This document shows, in pieces, positions 34,385-46,601 of a DNA stretch of 64,000 nucleotides. The position numbers and the translations under genes were made by a program. Each line of letters starts with the position of its first letter. The first letter of the stretch is position 1. The stretch comes from Nyssa sinensis (lineage: Eukaryota; Streptophyta; Magnoliopsida; Cornales; Nyssaceae). The notes below the pieces were generated by a model, which had not been told where the DNA came from, searched no databases, and worked only from the letters and a program-made list of their open reading frames with translations. Where the stretch lies: assembly GCA_008638375.1 (NCBI GenBank), contig CM018043.1:44688333-44752332 (forward strand), in the 5' to 3' direction.

Positions 34385-34781
34385 TGTCACAGGGCCTAAA
34401 TTCGTTTCTGAATTTTCTCGCCTTGTGCGGCACTAAGACACTGTCTTAGTCAGCCAAAACACTCATTCACGTCAAGAGGCTTGTAAAGAGAACACAACCA
34501 CACACAGAAAGACAGATTACAGGAAAACTCTTCCCAACCTTTACTACTCAACTCAGTATAGGAATACAGCCTTGGGGGTTGCGTGACAAGAAGAACACAC
34601 TCTCTTCTATATCTGCACCCCCCCGTATTACAATGTATTTATAGCCAAAATCTTAACCGCCTACATGTGCCAAGCACATGACAAGCAGTTACACCCCAAC
34701 TGCTAGGGTTTGTCACAGGCTGCCACCTGTGGCTTGCAGTTTCGCCCACAACTGCTAGTGCTCTCGGAAGTCTGGGATGTA
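34385..34781 (-). repeat. Right arm of the LTR palindrome plus LTR 5' part
   Basis: Arm 34385-34672 pairs with the left arm; 34673-34781 is the U3 start that the left copy lacks. Confidence 0.85.
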
Positions 34782-35017
34782 CCCAAGTAAACCAGAGGGA
34801 GGTAGTCCACCTTGCAACCCAAAGCGCTAGCTAACATGTCCATATCTTGCACTGGCCCAACCGGAGTAATGCTGCTCTTTGCAACATTGATCTGCAAGCC
34901 TGAAACCGCTTCAAAACACACTAAAATACACCGGACAAATTGAAGCTGACGAACTGAGGGGCCACAAAAAATGATGGTGTCATCAACAAACAGCAGATGG
35001 GAGTTATATATATTCAT
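34782..35017 (-). pseudogene. LINE relic, RT palm part (FVDD box)
   Basis: Reads SHLLFVDDTIIFCGPSVRQL and SGLQINVAKSSITPVGPVQD, the catalytic region of plant L1 reverse transcriptase. The frame continues at 34060 after the palindrome. It stops upstream at an AT microsatellite (35020-35041). Confidence 0.85.
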
Positions 35018-35159
35018 ATATCATATATATATATATATATGATTATGTACATTTATTTGTCCTTCATTACATATATTTGTATGATGCCATACATACATAT
35101 TACATATTTGCAAATCCACAATGCCTATGAAATTTTATAAGCCTACATTGTCGTTGGGA

Positions 35160-35850
35160 AGTTGCAACTCTTAGTCTATTTTAGAAACTTGCAAATTAAA
35201 ATAAATTGGGTTAGGATATTGCACTTTGTCCCATCAAAAGTTCTACTACTCCTTTCCATAGGCACCATACAACATCGGGCAGCCATCCTCCAAGCAATCC
35301 TCAACTCTTTCCAAATCCTATTACACCTCCAACCCATGAAGACCTCCCTCACTGAAATCGGCATCATCCAACTACAACCAAACAAGGAGAAGAGCATACA
35401 CCACATGTCTATAGCAATCTTGCAACAAGTAAGTGGTCTACCATCTCCTCAACCTCTTTGCACATGTAAAACCTACTTGGCATTTGAAAGCATTGTCTTC
35501 AAAGATTATCCGCTGTGAGAATCGCTCCCTAAACTGCCGACCGAGCAAAAAAGCAGCCTTAAGAGGAATCCAAGACTTCCAAACCAAAAGGAAAGTCTTT
35601 GTCCACCCCACCCACCAAATGCCTATAGAAAGATTGAATCGTGAATTTCTTGTTACTATCTACCATTCATTCTATGCCATCCTCCCTTCCCCCTTCCAAA
35701 CTTACACTACCCAAAAGAGCCAAAAAATGATCCTCCTCCTGAGAGAGAGATGTCATAGACTACTGCACACTTTCCCATTTAATAGTTTTTCCTTCATTCA
35801 AATCTTAATTATTTTCTGCCTATGTTCCTCTTTAGCAGGTTAAATAAACT
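35160..35850 (-). pseudogene. Second, older LINE fragment (zinc-binding C-terminus)
   Basis: Minus-strand phrases with several stops and shifts: SAV-EAILTADNL, FYMCKEVEEMVDHLL and a WRERN-like TFDG end near 35240. More decayed than the fragment at 32619-34060. Confidence 0.6.
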
Positions 35851-35971
35851 AAAGCGTACAAAATTTCTATGGTGCAGCTCATGAAAATAACATGATGTAC
35901 AAGAGGTTATTTTTAAGAAAGGGAGAGAGAACTCACAACTGTGCACTACCTATTACTATTTTTTTTTCTTC

Positions 35972-36047
35972 AAACTAAGCCCTATCTAGTTTCTTCGGCT
36001 TTCCACTTCCTATTTAATTAAACTAAGGACCATTTGAACAGTATGTG
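35972..36047 (+). repeat. Direct repeat, copy 1
   Basis: About 76 bases starting AAACTAAGCCCTATCTAG and ending GAACAGTATGTG. The partner is at 38168-38244, near 88% identical. Confidence 0.8.
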
Positions 36048-38167
36048 TGTAACATTTTGAAAATTTAGAAAATATAAAAATAAATGGATAATGAGTAATA
36101 TAATTTTTGCATGATTATAATAACCACAAATATACAAGAAGGTAGGAAAACTTGAATAATGAGATATTGTTGTATGTATATGTGTTTGATGGGTTAGTGT
36201 TCCTAACTAAGCTTGAGTAACTGGACTTTTAGAAGTGTTGTGATTCTATTTTGTTGTTTGGTCTTGTGGAATGGGTTTGAAGGTAGACATGGAGTGTGGG
36301 ACCAAAAATAGGGTGACAGCCAAGGTCTCGGTCGTTCGTTCAAATGAAGGGGGATTCGTCCTAACGAGTTTTCTGGTAGCTATTCATTTGACGCTCATTC
36401 GAACGAAAGTAACCTCATTCGAACGAGGGCAACCTCGTTCGAATGCGCAAGCGGCAGAAAGTTGGAATGCGGGTTTTAAAAGCCCATTTTCTTACAAACT
36501 TTACCATTTTCCTCTTCTCCCAAGTTTCACAAGGCAAGAGGGAGAGTTAGGGTTTAGAAGATTATTGCGATTTCATGGAACCCTGAGCCATACAAAACCA
36601 TCCTAGTGCAAGGATTCATCCTTAGGAAGATTCTCACGGACTGGGAGCTAGGATTTCAAGGGATCTCTTCAAGAACAAGAGGTAAATTTTAGGGTTTTCC
36701 CTCTCCTTTGCAAATCTCTTGAATTTCTTATGAGTTTGGCTTGATTGAGTGAAAAAGATGGTGTAAATATTTTCTTAGAATTTGGGGAGCAAGGATTGGA
36801 GCTAAATTTTGGAATCTCTCTCTATCTACACACAAATTCACTTCTTCTCAAAGTTTTGAGGTACAACTTCTAACCTAAGTGAAGAATGAATATTTTAGGA
36901 AGAGAGCATGCATTTTATGGCATTCTCATAAATTATCTTGTATGTTAAATGTGCATTGGATGACATGAATCACTTGTTGGACTAGTAGATGAACATTGTA
37001 TGCCTAGCTTTTGCTATATCTTTATTATTTCTTGTGATGATATATGTATTCGAAGCATGCTTCCGGTCCAAAGTTCTTTTATTTGAATGCTCAAAGGCTA
37101 CATACTTGTCATTAATGTATATTTAAAAGTTGTGCCGACCAAGTACTTGATAAAATGCTTCAATGGTTTCAATGATGCTACATTGTGAAGTTCTTGATTG
37201 TATTACTCATATGATAATTTCTCATGATATAAATGTATTATTCTCTTAAATTACTCTTGGTTTGGACAGAAAATTGAATGAGTGCCTTATGAGGAATGAG
37301 TGGGATATCAGATAGTATGAAGAGTTGAGAAAGGGGAAGATATTGATAATTATCCAGAGTTTTGTGACAGGGATGGTGTCTCCCTTCGGTTTCGAACTGT
37401 AACCCGTGCGGGTGGTTGTATGTCTCCATCTGGTTAGTAGCCCGAAAAACACTTAAGCTTGCCATTAGGTAGTATTGAAGAATTTTGGGAAGAGTTGGAA
37501 TTAGAGAGAAGTACCGATGAGATAAGTGAGGTGATGATTTTCCAAGACTCCTTTTATAAGAATTGAATTGTGCTATCATTGCTATATTGATGCTCTTATT
37601 TCATTCGGTGACATGATGAGTACTCCTTAAATTAAAATTCTTGGTGATACTTGTTTGACACTACACTTGACACATGCTCACACTTGTCACCGTTTATTCT
37701 TTCATTTGTTTAGTTGCTCTACTGGGGTTGTTGTTTTGACCCCTACCAGATGCAGGTAACGGCAAGGAGTCGGCTACTTGAGGACAAGAATTGAAGAACA
37801 ACTTTTCGTTTGCTCTTTTGTTTATTTTTGGGATGTAAAAGGCCTTATAGTCTCTATTATGTTGATGTGAAGGCTTGGAAGCCTAGATTAGACTTGGATA
37901 TTTTGTGTATGTACAAGGGTAAATCTTAAAACACTTTGTATTCTTTTGACTTAGGAAGAAATATCATATGATGAATACACTTTTGAAATCAATATATGAG
38001 AACCTTGTCGGGTTAACTAGATGGAATGTGAATGAATGTACATGCTATGAAAACTCAAGTGAGAATATGTTAATCACAGGGTGGTTTGAGACATGCACGG
38101 ATTGTTTCTTTAGTTTGACCTTGTGGAAATAAATCAGTTCCACCCATTAATATTTTTTCATTTTTTT
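36048..38167 (+). repeat. Non-coding block between direct repeats, Gypsy-LTR-like
   Basis: No gene frame. It includes alternating TCGTTCGAA/TTCGAACGA phrases at 36330-36445 and, at 37740-37790, a sequence like those seen at the 3' part of Gypsy LTRs. The ends of an element could not be set. Confidence 0.35.
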
Positions 38168-38244
38168 AAACTAAGCTCTATCTAGTTTCTCTGGCTTTCC
38201 TCTTCCATATTTAAGTAAACTAAGGACCATTTGAATAGTATGTG
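38168..38244 (+). repeat. Direct repeat, copy 2
   Basis: Starts AAACTAAGCTCTATCTAG; see copy 1 at 35972. Confidence 0.8.
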
Positions 38245-38347
38245 GAAACAAATTAGGAATTGAAGACCAAAATTCCATTTTTAGATTGAAACATTTTCAT
38301 TCTTTAAAAAAGAAAGAAAAAAGGTAATCACTAAAGGGCATTATCTT

Positions 38348-38587
38348 TTTTTGATGATCCAAGAACTTCCCCACCAACTGTAACCTTCGGTCGCGTGGCT
38401 AGGTGCAAACCTAGAGGCACATGCAAACCCTCCTACCCACATGCACCGGTTAAATCTAGGGGAGGTGGCCTCAAGGGATGTCAACCGTGTCATTGCTTTT
38501 ATGGGGTATTGAACCCATGACCGGTGCCTCGGGAGGCACTTACCCTGTGGCTCACTACCACCTGGCTACCCCCCTTGGGCTTACTAG
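38348..38587 (-). mobile_element. tRNA-derived SINE, 240 bases
   Basis: On minus: box A TAGCCAGGTGG (about 38568-38558) and box B GGTTCAATACC (38515-38505) at correct spacing, with an A-rich 3' end. A perfect 13-base target duplication AGGGCATTATCTT lies at 38335-38347 and 38588-38600. It sits about 170 bases past the stop codon of the SAP-like gene, so it may be within that transcript's 3' end. Confidence 0.92.
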
Positions 38588-38758
38588 AGGGCATTATCTT
38601 GTTGAAACATAAGAATGATCCTATACAAGGAGCAGTATAGATTTCTTTAAAAGCTAAGAGAAACAAAATGTAATGAGTCTAACGACTTTATCTCAACTGT
38701 ACATCCAATTTAGCTTTAACTAATTTCAGGACCTAGGGAAGTTTCAAGGAAAATGGAC

Positions 38759-38954
38759 TTAAACCTTAGAGATCAGCCGCAAGGATCTCCTGGGAAGGCC
38801 TATGCCAGCAAGACGCTTTGAACTTCTTAAAATCTTTCCTTCAGGTTGAGCATAGCCATTGTGATATTCTCTGTCTTGCCTCTTTCTCTTTGGCCCATTA
38901 TCAGATACCAAGTTCTCTGACCTTTTCTCTAATGACTGATTGACATGTAAGCAT
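38759..38954 (-). CDS. Exon 6 of the SAP-like gene
   Basis: Acceptor TTTGCCTTTCAG; stop TAA at 38761-38759; two bases are carried from exon 5. Confidence 0.7.
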
Positions 38955-41900
38955 CTGAAAGGCAAATAAGTACATGCTTAGATCAGCACATTGTATAATT
39001 TACCATAACACAAGACTTTCTTTGAGAAAGTGATTACACTGAACTTTTTGTCCCACTGATGAGGTTGTTCCTTTCCTGCATAAAGTAGGACACTGTTACA
39101 TAGTTTCTATTGTGAAATAAAGAGAAAACAAGGATACAATAGTTGCATTTCAATATTGTTCCAGAAACACAGATGAGCCCAATAAACTTTGACCCTACAA
39201 CACCAGACTGGACTCGAGGAAAATTAAATTGTTTTCCTATCAAAGGCGGCATATTTATTAAAGAAGGTAAGCGAGAGAAAATGACATGATAAGAGATCTT
39301 CTACACAAGAAAAACAACCCAAAAAAGATACAACATCCAAAAGAATAGAAAAATGAAATCATTATATGCAATGTATTACCTATCATTTATTCGCTATCAT
39401 TCACTTCATATGATTTGAACAAAGTAAATTAAACATATATAAATTTTGGTGACAAGAAGAGAAGCAATGAAATGCTTTCCTTTGGAGCAGTCACAAAGCA
39501 TTTCCTATGTACACATGGGGCAGTGCATATATACACAGTATTAATTCTCAACATTGATGAAATATCCTTTAAGAGCATACCTATAACATATTGACTGATT
39601 ATTAAAAAGATGTACTTCTCTTAAATTTGGAAAACTATGCAGTAAAAAACAAAAAAAAAATTTCGTACCAAAACCTTTTTTGAGGTAAGTTTTAGCAGTA
39701 GAATTAACAAATGCCATTTATTTCTTTTTTAGACTTCAAATTGTTCTGCTGCGCAAGAAAAAAGTGAATGGGTCAAGAAGTTCAACTTGTTTCTAGCTAG
39801 TATACAAATATATACATGTTAGATTACCAATTGCTCCAAAAACTTAAGCTGTTAGAGAATGGGCCAATAATGTATATCAAGCTCTCAACACTCACTGTAA
39901 TACCCCAACCCGAGTTAGCCAGTACCCGACCCGGGTTAGACCGGGCCATGACATGCAATCCCGAACTGTACGCCAATTTACTAAGTAAATAGAATCGGAC
40001 GTACGTTAAAATATCGTGTTTAGTTACCATGCATGGGTGTGAGTGACGGCCAGTTCCAAGTACCCCGGGTGCCGTCGCACCGGAAACTCGGTTTTTAAGG
40101 GATAACGTGTACATAAGTGTCATATATATGTATGTGTAATTAAATATAGATACATATATATATACATATAATGGAGAATATATATATATATACTGATTAT
40201 ATGTTAATAGTATATATATGTATGTATACGGTTATGTTATAAATATATAGGTATATGTATAAAGAAAATAAAAAAGAAAAGAAATAAAAAGAAATCAGGA
40301 AGAGATTAGAAGGAAGTGGAACAATTGAGAAGGGGTTAGAAGCTGGAAGAAGTATTGAGTGGAAGGAGAGAGAGAAAGAGTGAGGGCTCCATGGCAGCCA
40401 TGTGTGCGTGTGTGCTGTCTCCAATTTATAACCTTAGGTATATATGAAATGAATAAACAAAAAAAAAACAGAAAGAAAGGAAACGTGAGAGAGAGAGAGA
40501 GACCAAGAGAAAGAACCGAGGTACAAAAGAAGAAGAAAAATTTAGGAAGAGAGGTCGGAAATTTGAGCTAAAAACAGGTATCCATTTGAGTTTAGGTATT
40601 TTAATTTCTCTTTTGAATTATTATAGATGAGTTTTAGAATTTATTTGAATCAAAACCTGAAAGAAAAACTCAAGAAAATCAAAGTCTGCAACTCGGCACA
40701 AACTTGAGAAATTTTCAGTGACACTAAACTTAGTTTTGAGCTTGGAAATGAATAGCAAATGAGGCTAGGAGTTTAAAACAGCTTGAGTTACTTAAAAGGG
40801 TGAAGAGATGGCCATCTAATGGTCAAATTATTCCTTCACCGGTGCAACGCCGGAAACTAGAAGTGGGTGTCGGAAACCGGTGAAGTTTGGGGCCAAAACT
40901 ATTTCTAAAAACATTTCTTGAAGTCCCAGAATTCATTTGGTGAAAAAACAGTTAGATTTGGACGTTAAAATCATGGAAAACAGTGAAGGTTAGGGTTTTC
41001 TGGCGACCGGCGCCGGAATTCTCGTCGGAGAAGACGACCGGAAAAACGGGTGGCTACCGCGTCAAGCTTTGGCTGGGTTTGGATCGGGTCGGGTCGGGAT
41101 CCGACCGACTGCAAGGATGGGTTCTAAAACTGTGACGTTTTAATTATTGAATTTAAATGGCTTTGGGCTTGTTTGGTTGCAGGAGTTAGAAATTGGAAAT
41201 TGAACTTGGGTTAACCTAAACATGGATAAGGGCCAAATCAGAATAACAAGGATATGTTATCCTGGTTCAGTAAGAACAAACTGAACCGGTTGGTTCAGTG
41301 GGGTGTGAGACTGGTTTAGGGTTTTGCTTAGTGAGCCCACTGGTTCAGACCGAAAGTTAGGAAAATTATATTTTGACCCCCAGAAGTTCTGGAAAATTAT
41401 ACTAAGGCCCAAACAGAATATTATTTTAAATAAAATTACAAAAATACCCCAAGTTCTAAAACAAGTCAAACGAACTTCAAATGAGATAAACGAATAGTGT
41501 ATTTTGACTATTTTGGACGTTCTGGACCCAATGACGGGGTCCATTTCATGAGACAGGACTCCGAAAAAATAAGACACGTTAAAGTGTAAATTACCATTTT
41601 GGCCCTAATACCCCTAAAGTCAAAGGGAAGTCCAAGAGGTCTAAATTGAATTTCTTCGACGTTCCTGACTCAATGGTGAGGTTCATATTATGAAATAAGG
41701 TATGGAAAAATGTGACACGTAAATATGTAAGGTAATAGAATCAAACTTTAAGACTTAAAGAAGCTACCATATCCTTAAGAGATTTAATGATAATTAAATC
41801 AAGTGATATTATGGAATGTAACCAGACTTTGAAATGTGATTTTAGGAACCTTCAACTAAAAGAAGGATTTTTGAGTAAAAGCCCTTGGATTTCAGGTGAG

Positions 41901-44900
41901 TATTTCATACCATATTGAGGTAGCAATTTCATTATAGATATAAATATTGAACTCTTTTATGATGTATCGACATATGATATCATTTTTCCCTTATAGCCTT
42001 TGTTTAACAGTTATATTGTATACGTTTTGAATGATCTATTGGCCACTATATTGTCTTCTTTGACTTAAGAAAACGTGTTCGTAAGATACTCAAACGTTAT
42101 ATGATTTTCTTACAAATGTTTGAACTGTTGTAACTGAATACCAAATAAGGAACTTTGATTTGAGTAATTGAATTACTATTGATGATTATCGATTTTGGAT
42201 ATGATTTTGATGCTTTGGATAGGACACTCTTCTATGATTGGTCACTATTAAATAGGTTCTGACTTATCCATCCCTACCCACGGGGTATATTGGTGGTGAG
42301 CCGGTGTGATACGGCATATCGAACTAGTCTATCGATCTCAGTTAGCGAGGTTTTAATTTGCTGGCCATAGAAGTGAAATATATGAATTTGAATATGAATA
42401 TTGAATATGAACCATGATTGAATATGATTTATCGAACTATGATTTTGAGTTATCGAACTATGATTTATCGAATTATGTTAGCGAACTATGATTTATTGAA
42501 TTATGTTATCGAACTATGATTTATTGAATTTTGACTTATCGAACTATGTTATTGAATATCGATTTACAATTGTCATTGAATTGGGATTTATTGGAAGTGA
42601 ATTTGATACCATTATCTTATTTACTATAATTAAGATAACATATGATATATGTGATCATTGATATCTCAGTATCGAATTATATAGCAGTTTTGAAACCCTT
42701 GGTATGTTATGGAATACTCACGAGCTGTTGAGCTCATACGGATTTTTATCCAATATATTTCAGGTAACGATATTGGTAATGGAATAGCAAGTTCAATCAG
42801 GATAGCCAAAAGCTTATAAAGCTATGAACCCTTTTTGTATTAGGATTTTGTTAGACATGATGTAGTTGCTTTTGGTAATTATGGATTGTACATCGAATAT
42901 GGCACTAGCAGACTTGGAAAAATTACGTCATGTACTTTTGTGGTTACTAGGGAATGTATATATAGATGACTGATGTTGATTTGTGTATTGACGCTTCCGC
43001 AATAGAAAAAGAATTTTATTCCGCTGCATTTGATTAATGGAAATGAGGAAAATGTTGTGATCATTGAAAAAGGCCTCGGTGGCAGATCACGAACCCCTGA
43101 TCCGCATAGGCCGGATTTTGGGTCGTGACACTCACCCTCACCTGCGACCCCGGACTCGCATGTGAAGAGACAACGAAACTACAAACAAATGCAAATGAGA
43201 AGAGAGTGCAAATTCAAATGAGGAATAAATGCAAATAGAGAGACTTGAACCCAAGACCTCTCATCACCAAGGCTTTGATACCATGTTAGATCACCAATTG
43301 CTCCAAAATCTTAAGTTGTTAGAGAATGGGCCGACAATGCATATCGAGCTCTCAACAATATACATCAAATAACAATAGATTTACAGCAGAAGCATGTATG
43401 CCAAAAGCTATAGTTCAGGAAATTCCAAATCATACTGCAAGATCAGTAAGGTAAAAGGGACAAGACAATACCAATTTCTCAGCACAGACAGGCATATGGT
43501 TCCCACAAGTATCATTATTAACTTCACTTGAGTTGGCTAATCCACTATCTCCTGTTTCCACATTCTGCTTTGTACCAACCAAATCCAGGATACAATTATT
43601 TTTGCATGGAGAACATGAAGCATCTTTTCTTTGACTGGCAACTTCTGACAACTGCAGCTCCTTGGAACCTATTGCTGAATGTCCAGGATACACCACATTA
43701 GAGTTCAGAAGACTGCAAGTATTCTGCACTGTTACGTTCTCACAATTTTCCTTACTAAGCTTTGAGTTTTGATGTGCCAACATATTGAGACTTTTAGGAC
43801 CTTCTGAAATCAAGCTTACATCAGAGTTACAGGCTAATTTTGTTTGGGGAGTATCAATAATATCTGGATCATTAGATTTTGTTTCCCCATTTTTCAGACA
43901 TGCTTCCATACCAGAAATCATCTGATCAGGTACATCCGAATTGAGTCTAGATAAAGGCATTTCTTTTTCTTCCTCTAAATGTGCAGAAGTTTCTATAGCA
44001 TCAGGGAATGGTTTTATTGCAGTGACTCTCAAAGTTCTATCACCTCCATCTGGATGATCAAATTCCACATGACCATTTTCACTCATAATTGAATTTGGAA
44101 AAGATTTGATGTTTACATGGCCATTGTCCGTTTCACAGCCTGAATCTGTATTCCATAGAGATGAACTTCTAATTTGGTTTTTGCTATTTCCTAAAAGTTC
44201 AAGCTCCTCACGAAAACTTTGAAACTTGTTCTCATGCACAGTCTGAAACATATAAACCTCATTTTTCAATATCTTAGACCAGTCTGATGTGCTTGAATTC
44301 AAATCAACAAAAAGGTTAATCCCCTCTTCTGACATGACATGAAACTCAAAAGAGGGAACTTCTGTAGAAGATTTCATAGAGGGATTGAAGGCATTCTCTG
44401 CTGGACAAGCCCCATGATTTACATTTCTATGTTGAATTTGGTCCATATTGCCCATCCCGACCTCTCTCACAAAAGCCAAATTGTTCTTGTTGGAGTGGGA
44501 TACTCTCTTCTTGCTGCAGGATGTATCTCGGATATTATACATGGAGCACCCCAAGTCTTCAGAAATTTCAACTTCTGATGGCTGCATTGAGGCAAATAAG
44601 AAAATTAGGAGAGGATGAGTTTTCTCCACCAAGAATGAAGCAGGGGAAAAAAAGAAGATATACCACCAATTTTAATGCCATTTGAAAGATGTATAATCAT
44701 GGAAAAGTATCAAACCTTATCAACCTTATCATAACTTCCAGCCTCCATGCAACTTTTCATTCCATTGCATTTAGCTGTCAGAATATTATTTTCTATGTTA
44801 TCCTCCTCTGCAGGACAAGTGATGATCTCATGCCTATCTGCAACAAATGCACACAACTTTTTCTTATGCACTTCTATTCTTTTTCAGCTAGAAGCTATGA

Positions 44901-46569
44901 AAGATGCCCTAAAAGATTAGAGTGATCTATGTTTTGTCAGAATCAGAAACAAATTAATAAGGCAACAAGTAAAAGGTACAAACCTTTTCTGGTATCCGCT
45001 GTATTACTGGAATGTGCTCCAAACTGCAGTTGTGGCATCGGAGATGAAGAACGTACACTTGATCTTCCCACTGGGGGTAGTAAACTCAAGTTCTTCTGCA
45101 GATTTGTCAAATTTTTATAATGGTTAAAGCACAGATACAAGACTTTCAAGAGCATGGGCATCTAAACTTGAGAAAGAACAAAGCACATTGATATTAATCT
45201 AACAATATAGAAATATTGAAAATATAACATGATGATAAGAAGGTTCAATGTAGACAAAGATTTGAAAGTTCAAGTCCAAAAAGGGAGGGAAAAAAAGGAA
45301 AGAAGAAACACTTTTTGGAAGGAAACTAGTTCATGAAAGTCTATCATAGTTTTAGGAGGTTTAGAAACATTGTTGCAATGAACAACAAAATAATATATGA
45401 AAAATTAGCAAACACACAAAGCAATCGCACAGAACACAAATGCTCTTTCGTCTGTGTCAACGGGCAAAAACAAAGAAGAATCATCCACTAGAACATTAAT
45501 GACTGCTGTAAAACTCATCTCTTCCCAAAACCCTACTGATACCTATTTATATGGGATCTGATAGAAAGAAACTACCTGCAAAATAAGCCAAAGTACAAAA
45601 ACGGGTCACCAAAAATTTTCCCTGGGGCCGGACCATCCATTGACTAAGTCTCACAAAATTCCCAATCAAAATCATAAGGATCTTACACCAGGTCAGAGCA
45701 GAAACAAGCCATGCTCAACAAACATAAATAAAATAAAGGTTAACCAAAACCCGTTACAAGTGCTGTTCCATTAAAATGAAAAGTATATGAAAACACTAAT
45801 TACCAAAAAAAAAAAAAAAAGGGTTACTAAAATCTGGATTACCTTGAGATGAACTTATGAATACTTTGGTTTCTTTTTAAGGAGGGAAGGGGAGATAAAG
45901 GTGAAAATGCAGTTATGGCTTCAATTTGTCAACTCTTCTAGTGAGTTTCTAATAGATAACATTAGAATGGCAAGAGTGACAAAAACAGAGCAAGATATGG
46001 AGCGACAGATACGCAAACTCTACATAATTTTAAACAAGAAGGTTATTTGTGATTTCAATAGAATTAAAGAAACAAATAGTAGTGCAACGAGAAGAATGTT
46101 GATCAGTGATCAATGTTGCACGAACATTTTTATCTCGGTTCATGAGTCATTTTATCTTGGTTCATTAAGAGCTTGTTTGAGTTAGCCTGCCATTCAAAAT
46201 AAGGCAAACTTTAGCTTGAGCAACCATAAGCTCAGTTATTCTTAACTATATCATAACACCCCCCGACCCCCCCCCCCCCCCCACACACACACACAACTTG
46301 AAAAATTTTATGCATTCTCCAAAAGAAGGTAGAAACTATTTCTCTTTTATTAACATTATTGGATAATATAATTTGAAAAATTAAGAATCACTTCCCAGAG
46401 TTCTATCAATCAAGGTGCAGGTAAATAAGCAAAGCTCGAGCCTTTAATGACCAGAGCTTAAGCCTACATGGTCCAGTCAGCTTTAGCTCAAAACAAGTTT
46501 TCAAGCCAACCGTGCTGATTCCAAACAACTCCCTTACACAGCTTAGCTCACGTATCCCCTCTAATTGTA

Positions 46570-46601
<32 letters not shown>

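Larger units (their letters stand above)
34061..34781. mobile_element. Palindromic copia LTR insertion (LTR - PBS - inverted LTR)
   Basis: Left arm 34061-34348 is a 288-base copia-type LTR segment on the plus strand (TG...CA). It is followed by AT, then the primer-binding site TGGTATCAGAGC (34351-34362) and the start of a leader with ATGG. At 34385 the same LTR begins again in reverse; 34385-34672 is complementary to the left arm with four mismatches in 288. The right copy continues to 34781, so that LTR is about 397 bases and the left one lacks the first 109. Each copy carries a TATA box (GGCTATAAATAC). The whole block interrupts a LINE reading frame (upstream ...LVYLG, downstream PLGATTRS...). 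CCCAA flanks both sides (34056-34060, 34782-34786) and may be a target duplication, but the LINE frame itself would carry CCCAA twice at this point. Confidence 0.88.

Noticed and set aside
36271..36606. Plus-strand 111-codon open frame
   Set aside because: No start context or homology signal; lies in a repeat-like block with inverted TTCGAACGA words.
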